Shown piece by piece: positions 9,285-18,792 of a stretch of 64,000 bases of DNA. The notes beneath the pieces were generated by a model. The model had not been told where the DNA came from, did not search any database, and was given only the letters and a program-made list of their open reading frames with translations. Numbering within the stretch: the stretch's first letter is position 1; every line of letters starts with the position of its first letter. Source of the DNA: Pseudomonas sp. R37(2017) (GTDB lineage: Bacteria; Pseudomonadota; Gammaproteobacteria; Pseudomonadales; Pseudomonadaceae). The DNA lies in assembly GCF_002113375.1 (NCBI RefSeq), contig NZ_NEHO01000015.1, positions 78,064-142,063 of the forward strand. The letters run 5' to 3'. A program made the translations under genes and the position numbers.

Positions 9285-10117
9285 TGGAGCGCAACCTTTC
9301 AGTTGAGCGAAACAGCGAAATCGAATTGCGCTTGTTGATCGAGGCGATCTACCTCAAGTACAGCTACGATTTTCGCGACTACTCCAGCGCATCGATCAAG
9401 CGCCGAGTCAATCATGCGTTGAGCCAGTTCGAGTGCAATACCATCTCGGCGTTGCAGGAAAAGGTTTTGCACGACCCCGCCGCGTTCATGCAACTGCTGC
9501 AATTGCTGACCATTCCCGTCAGCGAGATGTTTCGCGACCCTTCGCACTTCCTGGCCATGCGCAGGGAAGTGGTGCCGCTGTTGCGCACCTACCCCTCGAT
9601 CAAGATCTGGATCGCCGGATGCAGCACCGGTGAAGAGGTGTATTCAATGGCCATTCTGTTGCGCGAAGAGGGCCTGCTCGACCGTACGATCATTTACGCC
9701 ACCGACATCAACCCGCGCTCTCTGGAAAAAGCCAAGCAAGGGATTTTCTCGATGGAGAATGTCCGCGCCTACACTGCCAATTATCAGCAGGCCGGTGGCC
9801 GGTGTTCGTTTGCCGACTACTATACGGCGGCCTATGGGTACGCGATTTTCGACAGGACATTGCGCGAGAACGTTACCTTCGCCGACCACAGCCTGGCAAC
9901 GGACAGTGTATTTTCAGAAACACAATTAATTTCATGTCGCAATGTATTGATTTACTTCAATAAAAAACTTCAGGATCGGGCGTTCGAGTTGTTTCACGAG
10001 TCCCTTTGCCATCGCGGGTTCCTGGTGTTGGGCAGCAAGGAAACCCCTGATTTCTCGGCCTTCGGCAATCAGTTCGAGCCGTTGGTCAAACAGGAGCGGA
10101 TTTACCGAAAATCATGA
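9284..10117 (+). CDS. CheR-type protein-glutamate methyltransferase
   Basis: The 277-aa protein has an N-terminal all-alpha CheR domain (residues 1-70) and a C-terminal SAM-dependent methyltransferase domain. The SAM site is IWIAGCSTGEEVYS near residue 107, followed by IIYATDINPRSLEKA, and the catalytic-face motif LISCRNVLIYF is near 214. Family members methylate glutamates of chemoreceptors or receptor-like kinases. It overlaps the kinase stop codon by one base (TAGTG), indicating translational coupling. An upstream GTG at 9257 is also in frame, so the exact start is uncertain. It lacks the fused CheB or PAS modules of larger relatives. Its natural partner, CheB, survives only as a remnant directly downstream. 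Confidence 0.88.
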   Translation: MERNLSVERNSEIELRLLIEAIYLKYSYDFRDYSSASIKRRVNHALSQFECNTISALQEKVLHDPAAFMQLLQLLTIPVSEMFRDPSHFLAMRREVVPLLRTYPSIKIWIAGCSTGEEVYSMAILLREEGLLDRTIIYATDINPRSLEKAKQGIFSMENVRAYTANYQQAGGRCSFADYYTAAYGYAIFDRTLRENVTFADHSLATDSVFSETQLISCRNVLIYFNKKLQDRAFELFHESLCHRGFLVLGSKETPDFSAFGNQFEPLVKQERIYRKS

Positions 10118-10257
10118 ACAGTGCAACGGGATTGCCAGCGATCGAAGCCAATGTCATCGGTGCCTGCGCCGGTGGCGTGGAGGCGCTGCCGAACATCCTC
10201 GGGTCGCTGCGGGTCATCGGTCGTCTGCTTGTCGAGTTGGAACGAACTCCATGTTGA
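10114..10257 (+). pseudogene. CheB methylesterase remnant with large in-frame internal deletion
   Basis: The frame encodes 47 residues. The first 33 or so (MNSATGLPAIEANVIGACAGG...) match the N-terminus of CheB methylesterase domains of the same operon in other pseudomonads. The last dozen (IGRLLVELERTPC) match the C-terminus. About 150 central residues, with the catalytic His and Asp, are missing. The nucleophile loop reads GACAGG where active enzymes have GAS[AT]GG, so the catalytic Ser is also changed to Cys. Overlaps on both sides are intact (ATGA with cheR, 7 bp with the next kinase), so the deletion was in frame and translation of the operon is preserved. No methylesterase activity is expected. 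Confidence 0.8.
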
Positions 10258-11492
10258 GTAATATCAAGGCCAAACTGCTGATCGTCGACGATCTGCCGGA
10301 GAATCTGCTGGCGCTCGAAGCGCTGATCAGGCGCAAGGACCGGATCGTGTACAAGGCACTGTCCGCCGATGAAGCCTTGTCACTGCTGCTGCAACACGAG
10401 TTTGCCATGGCCATCCTCGATGTGCAGATGCCTGGCATGAATGGCTTCGAACTGGCCGAGTTGATGCGTGGCACGAAAAAAACCAGGAACATCCCGATCA
10501 TTTTCGTCAGTGCCGCCGGGCGTGAAATGGACTACGCCTTCAAGGGCTATGAAAGCGGTGCCGTGGACTTCCTGCACAAACCGTTGGACACCCACGCGGT
10601 CAAGAGCAAGGTCAATGTGTTCGTCGACCTGTATCGCCAGAGCAAGGCGATGAAGGAGCAAGTGTTGGCCCTCGAGCAAAGTCGACGCGATCAGGAAGAC
10701 CTGCTCAAGCAACTGCAAAACGCCCAGCTGGAACTGGAGCAGGCAGTGCGCATGCGCGATGACTTCATGTCCATTGTCGCCCACGAAGTGCGCACGCCGC
10801 TCAATGGCCTGATCCTTGAAACCCAGTTGCGCAAGATGCACCTGGCCCGGGACAACGCCGACGCCTTCACGTTGGACAAGATGCACGCGATGGTCGAACG
10901 CGACGAACGACAGATCAAAAGCCTGATTCGCTTGATAGAAGACATGCTCGATGTCTCGCGCATTCGCATCGGCAAGTTGTCGATCCGGCCGACGCGATTC
11001 GATCTTTCGACACTGGTTCGCAATGTGTTGCACAACTTTTCCCGGCAAATCGACGCCGCCGAGGCGTCGGTCACCCTTGATGCCGAACAACCGGTGATCG
11101 GAAACTGGGACGAGTTTCGTATTGAACAGGTCATTTCCAACCTGCTGACCAACGCTTTGCGCTACGGGGCCAAGAGCCCGATCTCGGTGAAGGTATACAG
11201 TGCAGGCGGCTGGGCGCTGGTTGATGTGCAGGACCATGGGATCGGCATCAGCGAAGAAAACCAGAAACGCATATTCCAGCAGTTCGAACGCGTATCGGCC
11301 AGGAACGCCGGCGGCGGACTGGGCCTGGGTCTGTTCATTTCAGAGCAGATTGTGGCGGCCCATGGCGGTACTATTACGGTCCAGAGCAGGATTGGCGAAG
11401 GCGCCTTGTTTCGCGTTTGTCTGCCGCTGCAGGAAAACAGCCGGGTAAACGCAACCTCTGGTCGACCCCACGGTCGTATCAGCAGCAATTGA
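10251..11492 (+). CDS. Receiver-histidine kinase hybrid, cytoplasmic
   Basis: The 413-aa protein has an N-terminal receiver (residues 6-125: LIVDDLPE, phospho-acceptor in AILDVQMPG, Lys in HKPLD), a coiled coil at about 130-165, a HisKA H-box SIVAHEVRTPLNG near 178, and an HATPase domain with VQDHGIGISEE and GGGLGLGLFIS. There is no membrane segment, so it acts in the cytoplasm, probably as a relay between the large membrane kinase and the single-domain regulators. Its start overlaps the cheB remnant by 7 bp and the last regulator follows after 17 bp, so all are one operon. The receiver-first order means its own kinase activity may be gated by phosphorylation. Confidence 0.92.
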   Translation: MLSNIKAKLLIVDDLPENLLALEALIRRKDRIVYKALSADEALSLLLQHEFAMAILDVQMPGMNGFELAELMRGTKKTRNIPIIFVSAAGREMDYAFKGYESGAVDFLHKPLDTHAVKSKVNVFVDLYRQSKAMKEQVLALEQSRRDQEDLLKQLQNAQLELEQAVRMRDDFMSIVAHEVRTPLNGLILETQLRKMHLARDNADAFTLDKMHAMVERDERQIKSLIRLIEDMLDVSRIRIGKLSIRPTRFDLSTLVRNVLHNFSRQIDAAEASVTLDAEQPVIGNWDEFRIEQVISNLLTNALRYGAKSPISVKVYSAGGWALVDVQDHGIGISEENQKRIFQQFERVSARNAGGGLGLGLFISEQIVAAHGGTITVQSRIGEGALFRVCLPLQENSRVNATSGRPHGRISSN

Positions 11493-11509
11493 CAGAACTA
11501 AGGCTTCCC

Positions 11510-11887
11510 ATGAGCGAAGATGCACAAGATGTAGTACTAGTCGTCGAGGACGATCCCTCGATACTGATGGTGCTGTCCGCTTATCTGTCGGGCGAGGGTT
11601 ATCGCGTATTGCAGGCCGAAAACGGCGAACAGGCGTTCGATATCCTGGCGAGCAAACCGCACCTGGACATGATGATCACCGACTTCCGCCTGCCCGGCGG
11701 CATCTCCGGCGTGCAGATCGCCGAACCCGCCGTGAAGCTGCGACCGGAACTCAAGGTGATTTTCATCAGCGGCTATGCCCAGGAAATCCGTGAGACCGAC
11801 AGCCCGATCACCCGCAAGGCGCCGATCCTGGACAAACCGTTCGACCTGGACAGGTTGCAGGAGCTGATGCAGGACATGCTTTCGTAA
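11510..11887 (+). CDS. Single-domain response regulator (CheY-like)
   Basis: The 125-aa protein is a lone receiver: VVEDDP near residue 13, phospho-acceptor Asp in MMITDFRLPGG near 60, FISGYAQE near 88 and the conserved Lys in LDKPFD near 107. ATG at 11510 is chosen because a longer open frame to 11417 runs back into the kinase and would add unconserved residues. It closes the signalling operon and is likely phosphorylated by one of the two kinases. With no DNA-binding domain the output must be through protein contact. Confidence 0.91.
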   Translation: MSEDAQDVVLVVEDDPSILMVLSAYLSGEGYRVLQAENGEQAFDILASKPHLDMMITDFRLPGGISGVQIAEPAVKLRPELKVIFISGYAQEIRETDSPITRKAPILDKPFDLDRLQELMQDMLS

Positions 11888-12003
11888 GCGTTGGTCGTAC
11901 GCGCACCTGTAATTTCTGACAGTTGACCGTGGTGCTGTATCAGCAGATAAATGCTTCGGACGTCATGCGACTGATTCCTGCATGCCAATCCGGAGTGAGT
12001 GCC

Positions 12004-14871
12004 ATGCACAGACATACACCGACACTTTCAGTAATTGATCCGCGTCGCGCCGTCGTACGTGAAGTTGCCTATCATCGGTGTTCGGACCAGCAAGTCCCTC
12101 AAACACGTATCACTCAATACATCTACAGCATCCGGGAGCGTGCCAGTCATAGCCGCGATCCGCGACTATTTGCTCTTCACGAACACGATGGGTCCGTGCC
12201 CGCCAATCAAACCATCGTCACCACCCTGACGGGTCTGCCCCTGCTTTCCATCAACGTGGATGCCGGATGGCGGTTGAGTCTTTACGGTGCTGGCGGGCAA
12301 AGGCTGGAAGACTGGGACCAGAAACGTAATCGCCTGCGGATGACTTACGACTCATCATTACGCCCTGAGCGCGGTTTTGAGTCCGCGTTGGGTGATGAAC
12401 TGTGCACGGCTTGTTTTGCATACGGTGACGGTTCGGAGGAGTCCGCCAGCCACAATCGCTGCGGTCAACTGATTCGCCACGACGACTGTGCTGGCAGCCA
12501 ACACTTCACCGAATTCAGTTTATTGGGTGCACGCCTGCAACAGACCCGTCGCTTTCTGGTGCAGGTTCAGTCACCCAACTGGCCGGAGGACGAAACCGAG
12601 CGTGAAAAATTGCTGGAGCCACAAGGAGCGCTTACGCAAATAAGCGTTAACAGCGTCGGTGACTGGGTGCGGCATATCGATGCTTTGGGCAATGAGCAAA
12701 ACCAGCGCCAGACCGTCGCCGGTGAATTGTTCGAAGCGCGGATCAGACTGGCCGGCGCCGATGACGAAATCACCTTGATGAGTGACATTCAATACAACGC
12801 CTTCGGGCAAATCGTGCAGCAATCGGCCGGCAACGGCGTGGTCAGTCGCGCCGCTTTCGATCCCGAGGATGGGCGGTTGGCAACGCTGCATACGCAACTT
12901 GCAAGCCAGCCGCCGTTGCAGCATCTGACGTATGCCTATGATCCGATCGGTAACCCGATTCGTATGACTGACGACACCCAGCCAATCCGCTACTCGCGCA
13001 ATCAGAGCGTTGCCGCGATCAGTACCTGGCAGTACGACACCCTCGGCCAGCTCATCGAAGCCAACGGTAGGCAACGGTGCAATGCACCGGGCGGCCCCCA
13101 TTTACCGGCTTTCGTTTCGCCACCGGCCCCTGACCAACTGGAGAACTATCACCAGACGTTTAGCTACGACGCCAGTGGCAACCTGCAGATCCTGCAGCAC
13201 CACGCCGACAGCGCAAGTCGAACCGAGCGTACGTCCGTTGCAACCTTGAGCAACCGAAGCCTGCCGTGGGGCGATGGCACCGAATCGCCAGGGGACCATG
13301 ACATCGATGCTGCGTATGACGTCTGCGGCAATCTCAAAGTGCTGCAACGGGGACAGGCACTGCACTGGGATGCACGCAACCGCTTGAGTCAGGTCGATCA
13401 GGTGGTGCGCGAGGACGAACCGGCAGACACGGAGATCTATGTCTATGATGGCGAAGATCAACGCGTGCGAAAAATCCGTACGACTGATACTGGAACATTG
13501 ATCCGTACCCATGAAACCCGCTACTTGCCGGGCGTGGAGATTCGTACAAGTCCCAATGAAACCCTGCATGTCATCAGTGTCCAGTGCGGTAGATGCACCG
13601 TGCGGATCCTGCACTGGGACAGGGGTTCGCCACCGGAAGGTTCCCGGAATCAGTTACGTTACTGCCTTGCCGATCATCTGGAATCCAGCACGCTGGAACT
13701 GGACAAAGACGCCAGACTCATCAGCCAGGAAAACTACTATCCGTACGGCGGCACAGCCTGGTGGGCAGGCAGGGACAAGGTTGAGGCCAGTTACAAGACG
13801 ATTCGTTATTCAGGAAAGGAGCGGGACGCAACGGGGCTGTATTACTACGGATTTCGGTATTACATGCCGTGGCGACAGCGTTGGGTGAATGCCGATCCAG
13901 CGGGAGCGATAGATGGTTTGAACCTGTATAGGATGGTCAGGAATAACCCGGTTAGTTACAGCGATCCAGTTGGCTTGGTTGCTAAAGGTGTATCGCATAC
14001 CGTGGAATTTCATGGGGTGCCTCGGCATGACACTAACTTTAATAATATTGAAAAAGCAAAAAAAGAAACTTTTTATGCGGTGAGCCTGATCAGAAATCCC
14101 GCCTCGATTTCCGGAGCGATATCTGAGCTATCCTTAAAGCTGCATGATCTTATATTGACCATGGAGAGTGATCCTCGATCGTTGCCTTTACTTACGAATC
14201 TTGTAGATAGAGCAAGTGGTGAAGAAGAGTATGGAAGAGTCAGTGGGGGAATAAGCGAGATCAAAAGCATACTTGGTAGCGATGCTCCGTTATCTCCTGT
14301 TTCCTTTATACGAAAAGTGCAAACATTGAAAAATTATGGCGCCTACGTTGTGGATCGTGCATCGAAAGCTATCGATGAGCATGCGTTCATGCTGAATGGT
14401 GCAAGTGCCAAGGACGTGTCTTCTTTGATGTCCTGGTACATGCCCGGTGATTTATTTAACAAGAGAGGACGGACTGGTATTAAGAAAAAAGAGCGTAGAG
14501 ATGATAGCGGCATACTCGACAAAGAAACTTTTTCCGCGCTTTCTGATGATGAAAAGGGTTTTTTAATTGTCCCTGGTTTATCAAGGGTTCGGCCATTGTT
14601 CAGGACGTTCATACATGAACGTGATGGCGGAGAAGTAATATCTACTTCGCCTTTTGTTAATAGGACGTTTGATAATGATTCTCCCATGCTGGCTTCAATT
14701 TCCGGCAGTACTTCCTGCATTATGATAGGGGCGACTATTTTAAAGCCCAACCTGAGCGATGATGATGAGAGGTCCTTGGCAAAGGCAGCTGTTGCGTTTC
14801 TTGTAGGTGCAGGATATCACTCGGTTACTGAAGTCCTGGATGTGGCCTACCCTGGATTAAATTTGTATTGA
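12004..14871 (+). CDS. TccC-type RHS-repeat protein with variable C-terminal toxin domain
   Basis: The 955-aa protein begins HRHTPTLSVIDPRRAVVREV, the opening typical of Tc-toxin TccC proteins, and carries degenerate RHS/YD repeats (YAYDPIGNP, FSYDASGNL, YVYDGEDQR). The core motif GLYYYGFRYYMPWRQRW leads to NPVSYSDPVGL at about residues 648-658, after which family members self-cleave and release the toxic part. The remaining 297 residues are AT-richer than the core, lack RHS repeats and match no toxin family I recognise. No tcaA/tcdB genes lie nearby, and no immunity gene is visible in the 350 bp downstream, as expected for a toxin aimed at eukaryotic cells. GGAG eight bases before ATG 12004 supports this start. 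Confidence 0.85.
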   Translation: MHRHTPTLSVIDPRRAVVREVAYHRCSDQQVPQTRITQYIYSIRERASHSRDPRLFALHEHDGSVPANQTIVTTLTGLPLLSINVDAGWRLSLYGAGGQRLEDWDQKRNRLRMTYDSSLRPERGFESALGDELCTACFAYGDGSEESASHNRCGQLIRHDDCAGSQHFTEFSLLGARLQQTRRFLVQVQSPNWPEDETEREKLLEPQGALTQISVNSVGDWVRHIDALGNEQNQRQTVAGELFEARIRLAGADDEITLMSDIQYNAFGQIVQQSAGNGVVSRAAFDPEDGRLATLHTQLASQPPLQHLTYAYDPIGNPIRMTDDTQPIRYSRNQSVAAISTWQYDTLGQLIEANGRQRCNAPGGPHLPAFVSPPAPDQLENYHQTFSYDASGNLQILQHHADSASRTERTSVATLSNRSLPWGDGTESPGDHDIDAAYDVCGNLKVLQRGQALHWDARNRLSQVDQVVREDEPADTEIYVYDGEDQRVRKIRTTDTGTLIRTHETRYLPGVEIRTSPNETLHVISVQCGRCTVRILHWDRGSPPEGSRNQLRYCLADHLESSTLELDKDARLISQENYYPYGGTAWWAGRDKVEASYKTIRYSGKERDATGLYYYGFRYYMPWRQRWVNADPAGAIDGLNLYRMVRNNPVSYSDPVGLVAKGVSHTVEFHGVPRHDTNFNNIEKAKKETFYAVSLIRNPASISGAISELSLKLHDLILTMESDPRSLPLLTNLVDRASGEEEYGRVSGGISEIKSILGSDAPLSPVSFIRKVQTLKNYGAYVVDRASKAIDEHAFMLNGASAKDVSSLMSWYMPGDLFNKRGRTGIKKKERRDDSGILDKETFSALSDDEKGFLIVPGLSRVRPLFRTFIHERDGGEVISTSPFVNRTFDNDSPMLASISGSTSCIMIGATILKPNLSDDDERSLAKAAVAFLVGAGYHSVTEVLDVAYPGLNLY

Positions 14872-15222
14872 ATTTTTCCGTGTCGTGCAAAGTAGTGATA
14901 CTGCGTAGTCAAGGGTGGATTGAATTTATGCTGGGCGTTTCATCTCGGAAAACTAAATTTCAAGGGTATTAAATATCTGCTCTAGTTTGTTCTCGGAAGC
15001 TAGTTGCGAGAAATGTTCGTAATGGTCGTCATATACTCGGACTACCAAGGGACTGCTGGCAAATCATCTGCCTCACTTTCGCCGTCAACAGATCAAAGGT
15101 AAACAGCTTATTGATCATCTGCATACCTGGACCGAGGAACCCTCCGCGCACCGCGACGTGCTCGGAGCACCCTGAGGTCTGGGCGCAATTCGTTCCGGCT
15201 CAACTCAGCGAGATTTAAGTCG
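14872..15222. other. Intergenic region after the RHS gene
   Basis: This 351-bp stretch has no gene of normal length. The plus strand contains an open stretch at about 15028-15174 without a start codon (reading ...FRRQQIKGKQLIDHLHTWTEE...), which looks like the tail of a decayed coding sequence rather than random DNA. Its parent is unknown. No immunity-like gene and no clear terminator are visible. Confidence 0.35.
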
Positions 15223-16278
15223 TCAAAGCCCCTGTTGCAACGCCGGGTCATCGGGATTCATCTGTTCGAGCTGGGCAGACAGGATCTGCACGTTTTGCAA
15301 CTGCCCGCTTTCTTTCCAGTAATTGATCAGCAATACCCGGGCCTTGCGATCGTTCGGATGGCGCTGGACGATTTCCTGCAACTGCTTCTGCGCCGCATCC
15401 AGCTCCTGCTCACCGTGCAATGTGGTGGCCAGGTCGTAGCGGTAATCCCGGTTGTTGGGCTCGAGTTCAACGGCCTTGGACAGGCCGAGCAGGGCAAATT
15501 CGCTTTGGTCGTGGTGCAGCAGCCAAAGCCCCAGGGCATGTTGCAGGTAAGCCGAATCGGGTTGCGCCTGGAGTTGTTTGGCCAACAACTGCCGGGCGGC
15601 GTCGTTTTGGCCCTGTTTATCCAGCACTTCGATTTGCAGCACCAACGCCGGCAGGTTGTCCGGCGCCAGGCGCAGGGTGTTGTCCAGTGCCTGTTGCGCT
15701 TCCTTGAGCTCGGCATTGTGCAGGTGCAGCCGGGCCAGTTGGTACTGGTTTTCAGTGCTTTGCGGTTCGTTCTTGAGCACTAGCTCCCAGGCGTCGATGG
15801 CTTGCTCCAGCGGCCCGAAATACAAACCCAGATCATCCGGGGACAGTCCCAGCAGTGCGTTGATTGCAGCGAGCCGAACGCTTTGTTCGCTGTCATCGAG
15901 CAATGGCCCCAGCAATAGACTGCGCTGGCCGCTCGGCACCAGGGCGCTGATGCTTTTGATCGCGGCGATACGGACCTCGGGCGATTCGTTCTGCAAGTCG
16001 GCATCCGCCAGTTTCAGGGCCACCGAGCTTGGATAATTGGGCAGTTCGGCATGCAGCCAGACACGACGTTTGGGGGACAGGTCCGGACGCCCCAATTGCT
16101 GATAGAGCACCCGCGCGGCACCTGGTTGACCGCCCCGGGCAGCCGCCAACGCTTCGCTGTAACCATGCTTGATGGCTTCGGGCACCACCGGGGTGGTATC
16201 GCGCAGGGAAAACCACGCAAGGCCGATGACCAGCAGGACGGAGAGGCTGATAAACAGATAGCGGCGGGACTTGGGCAT
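15223..16278 (-). CDS. Membrane-anchored HEAT/TPR repeat protein
   Basis: The 351-aa protein starts MPKSRRYLFISLSVLLVIGLAWFS, a single N-terminal membrane anchor, so the bulk is periplasmic. Residues about 80-160 resemble HEAT repeats (ESPEVRIAAIKSISAL, DSEQSVRLAAINALLGL), and about 165-345 form several TPRs (ENQYQLARLHLHNAELKEA, AYLQHALGLWLLHHDQ, YRYDLATTLHGEQELDA). Such repeats bind other proteins. The architecture recalls periplasmic TPR proteins that accompany cytochrome c biogenesis or multihaem systems, but no such genes are adjacent. The ATG at 16278 is preferred to the longer frame because the anchor begins there. It is divergent from the FUSC gene. Confidence 0.78.
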   Translation of the reverse strand: MPKSRRYLFISLSVLLVIGLAWFSLRDTTPVVPEAIKHGYSEALAAARGGQPGAARVLYQQLGRPDLSPKRRVWLHAELPNYPSSVALKLADADLQNESPEVRIAAIKSISALVPSGQRSLLLGPLLDDSEQSVRLAAINALLGLSPDDLGLYFGPLEQAIDAWELVLKNEPQSTENQYQLARLHLHNAELKEAQQALDNTLRLAPDNLPALVLQIEVLDKQGQNDAARQLLAKQLQAQPDSAYLQHALGLWLLHHDQSEFALLGLSKAVELEPNNRDYRYDLATTLHGEQELDAAQKQLQEIVQRHPNDRKARVLLINYWKESGQLQNVQILSAQLEQMNPDDPALQQGL

Positions 16279-16423
16279 GCAGGAATCCGGAAGCAGACGA
16301 GCTTTTGCAAAGGCGCCAGCTTCGGTCAGGTCGGGCTTTGAGTCAAACCCTGGCGACCTGCACTGACGATTCAAAGGGCCTGCAAGTGGTGTCGACAGCA
16401 AAACCTGTCGAGGCGTCGCCCCA

Positions 16424-18598
16424 ATGACTACGCTTGCAGGAGATGTCTGGACGAGCCTTCCCATGCAAGCGCTACTGCAATACTTCAAAGCCATGCTCCA
16501 CCCCGGCCCCGGGGTGTTGCTGTTTGCCTTGCGAACCATCACGGCCGGGTTGTTGACCCTGTACCTGGCATTTCTGTTCGATCTGGACCAGCCCAAGTGG
16601 TCGATCATGGCCGTTGTCATCATCAGCCAGCCACTGGGCGGCATGGTGCTGGCGCGCAGTTTTGGCCAGGTGATCGGCACCACGTTGGGCGCGGCCGTGG
16701 CCGTGTTGATCATGGCGATCTTTCCCCAGGCGCCGCTGCCGTTCATCACCACCCTGGCGTTATGGCTGGCGTTGTGCACCGCCGGTGGCACTTTGTTGCG
16801 CTATACCAGTTCCCAGGCATTCGTCCTCAGCGGCTACACCGCGGTGGTGGTGGCCTTGCTGGCGGTGCCGGACCAGGACGGCATGTTCCTGCTGGCGGTG
16901 ACCCGCGTCACCGAGACGCTGCTGGCGGTGGCCTGTGTATGCGTGGTCAGCCTGCTCACCGCAAGGCCGCAAGCCGTGGCCCGGGACTACTTCGCCAGGA
17001 TCGATCAGATCACCCGGCTGCTGGCCACCCATGCCAGCGCCGTCATCCGCACCGAAGAGAGCGAAGCCGATTTCCAGCAGCGGCAAATGCAGCTGTTGGG
17101 CCAGATCAGCGGTCTGGAGGGCGTGCGCCGGCACATGTACTTCGATGCGCCACGGTTACGCAGTGCCAACGGTCTTGTGCAACTGCTGGGCAACCAGTTG
17201 GTGCTTCTGACCGCACGACTGACCGCCTTGCGCCACCAGCGCCTGTTGTTGACCGAACGCTGGGAAGGCGAGCTGCCTGAAGAGATTCAACGGCTGCGGG
17301 CCGAAGAACTGGACTTTCTCGATGAACTGGCACAGGAAGGACGTTCGCTGTCCAGCGACAAGCGCCATCGCTTCACGTCGCTGCAACAACGCTTCGATGA
17401 ACTGGCCTACCGGGCCGAACAATTGACCGAGCCGCTGCCGGCCACCCTGCGCTCGCTGGCCTGGTCGCTGCGGTGGGAGCAGGCGCGCCTGCTGCAGCAA
17501 CTCGAACAGATTCTGGAACTGAGTGATGCGATCCAGAGCGGTCGTCCCGCCAGCAGCGTGTTTCGCGGGCGGGAAAACCCGCTGCACCTGGATTTCACCC
17601 TGGCGACCATGAATGCCATCCGGGCCTTTTCCGCGTTGTTGATCGCTGGCTTGATCTGGATCGAAACCGGCTGGGACGGTGCGCGAGGCGGGATGGTGCT
17701 GGTGGGCATCCTTTGTTCGCTGATGTCGACCTTTCCCCGGCCGCTACTGGCCGTTCAAAGCTATGCGCGGGGATTCGGACTGGCGCTGGTGGCCTCGGCG
17801 CTGCTGCAATTCATGTTTGTGCCGATGATCAGCAATTTCGAGATGCTTGCCTTGCTGCTGGCACCCTTGCTCTACGCCGTTGCGGTGGGGCTTGCCAGTC
17901 CACCCACTACGGGAACCGGCATTGGCCTGGGGCTCACGACCTTTCTGTTGCTCGGCCCATTGAATGTGGGGATCGGCCAAAACACCGCGATCCAGTGGTT
18001 CGAGTTCGCCGGGGCCTATACCTGTGCGACGGTGCTGGCGCTGAGTGTCTACGCGCTGATCTTTCCATTCCGGCCGGATCTGCGCATGGGCAGGCTCTAC
18101 AAAGAAACCTGCGAGCAGGTGTATGCCTTGCTGAAGACCTCGGCGACCGATGAACAGCAGTTTGCTTTCGAGAGCCGCATGGTCGATCGCCTGACCATGA
18201 TGCTGGGGCTGCTGCCGGCAACCCGGGATCCACAATCGCGAGAGTGGTTTCAGGTCAGCCTGGGCTGCATGGCACTGGGTATTGCCTTGAACCAGCTCAG
18301 GCAACAGGGGCAGAACAACGCACTGCTGAGTCCGGACCTGCAAAGTCGCCTGTTCTCGACTGTTCGGGAAACAGGAAGACTGGTCGCCGGTCGACCCGGG
18401 GTCGAAGTGGCGCATGTGCTCGATAGCCTGCGCACCCTGGGCGACGAACTGGATGCCTTGCATACCGATGTTCATGAGCACCTGTGGTCAGTATTCCGTA
18501 TGCGCGTGGCGCTGCTGATCGTGGTGTCGTTCGTCGAGCGGTATCGCGGTTGCTTTCAACCCGCAGGCCTTGAAGGAGAACCTGTCCTTGCCCATTGA
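16424..18598 (+). CDS. FUSC-family aromatic/phenolic acid efflux pump (AaeB-like)
   Basis: The 724-aa inner-membrane protein has the FUSC layout of two blocks of membrane helices (about residues 28-185 and 395-545), each followed by a cytoplasmic helical domain. The segment QPKWSIMAVVIISQPLGG is typical of the first block. Relatives such as E. coli AaeB export hydroxylated aromatic acids with an AaeA-type adaptor. It is followed by an overlapping DUF1656 gene and an HlyD gene, the standard three-gene operon. ATG 16463 is an alternative start in the same frame. Because the island cuts the operon's hlyD, this pump has lost its own adaptor in cis. Confidence 0.87.
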   Translation: MTTLAGDVWTSLPMQALLQYFKAMLHPGPGVLLFALRTITAGLLTLYLAFLFDLDQPKWSIMAVVIISQPLGGMVLARSFGQVIGTTLGAAVAVLIMAIFPQAPLPFITTLALWLALCTAGGTLLRYTSSQAFVLSGYTAVVVALLAVPDQDGMFLLAVTRVTETLLAVACVCVVSLLTARPQAVARDYFARIDQITRLLATHASAVIRTEESEADFQQRQMQLLGQISGLEGVRRHMYFDAPRLRSANGLVQLLGNQLVLLTARLTALRHQRLLLTERWEGELPEEIQRLRAEELDFLDELAQEGRSLSSDKRHRFTSLQQRFDELAYRAEQLTEPLPATLRSLAWSLRWEQARLLQQLEQILELSDAIQSGRPASSVFRGRENPLHLDFTLATMNAIRAFSALLIAGLIWIETGWDGARGGMVLVGILCSLMSTFPRPLLAVQSYARGFGLALVASALLQFMFVPMISNFEMLALLLAPLLYAVAVGLASPPTTGTGIGLGLTTFLLLGPLNVGIGQNTAIQWFEFAGAYTCATVLALSVYALIFPFRPDLRMGRLYKETCEQVYALLKTSATDEQQFAFESRMVDRLTMMLGLLPATRDPQSREWFQVSLGCMALGIALNQLRQQGQNNALLSPDLQSRLFSTVRETGRLVAGRPGVEVAHVLDSLRTLGDELDALHTDVHEHLWSVFRMRVALLIVVSFVERYRGCFQPAGLEGEPVLAH

Positions 18599-18788
18599 TC
18601 TGGAAGTAGGGGGGGCCTATCTGCCCCCGATTGCCCAGGCGCTGCTGCTGGGCTTGCCGATATTTCTGCTGCTGGACTGGACGTTGCGACGCCTTGGTGT
18701 GCTGCAGTTTGTCTGGCATGAGGCGTTGTTCGAAGGTGCGTTGTACGTCTGCGTCTGCGCCACGTTGATTCTGGTGATGGGAGCCTGA
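18588..18788 (+). CDS. DUF1656 small membrane subunit of the efflux operon
   Basis: The 66-aa protein starts PIDLEVGGAYLPP and has two membrane helices (about 14-32 and 46-65), as in AaeX-like DUF1656 proteins that sit between FUSC and HlyD genes. The TTG at 18588 is chosen because AGGAG lies about ten bases upstream and the length fits the family. It overlaps the end of the FUSC gene by 11 bp, showing translational coupling. It probably assists pump assembly, though its exact role is not established. Confidence 0.83.
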   Translation: MPIDLEVGGAYLPPIAQALLLGLPIFLLLDWTLRRLGVLQFVWHEALFEGALYVCVCATLILVMGA

Positions 18789-18792
18789 TGCC

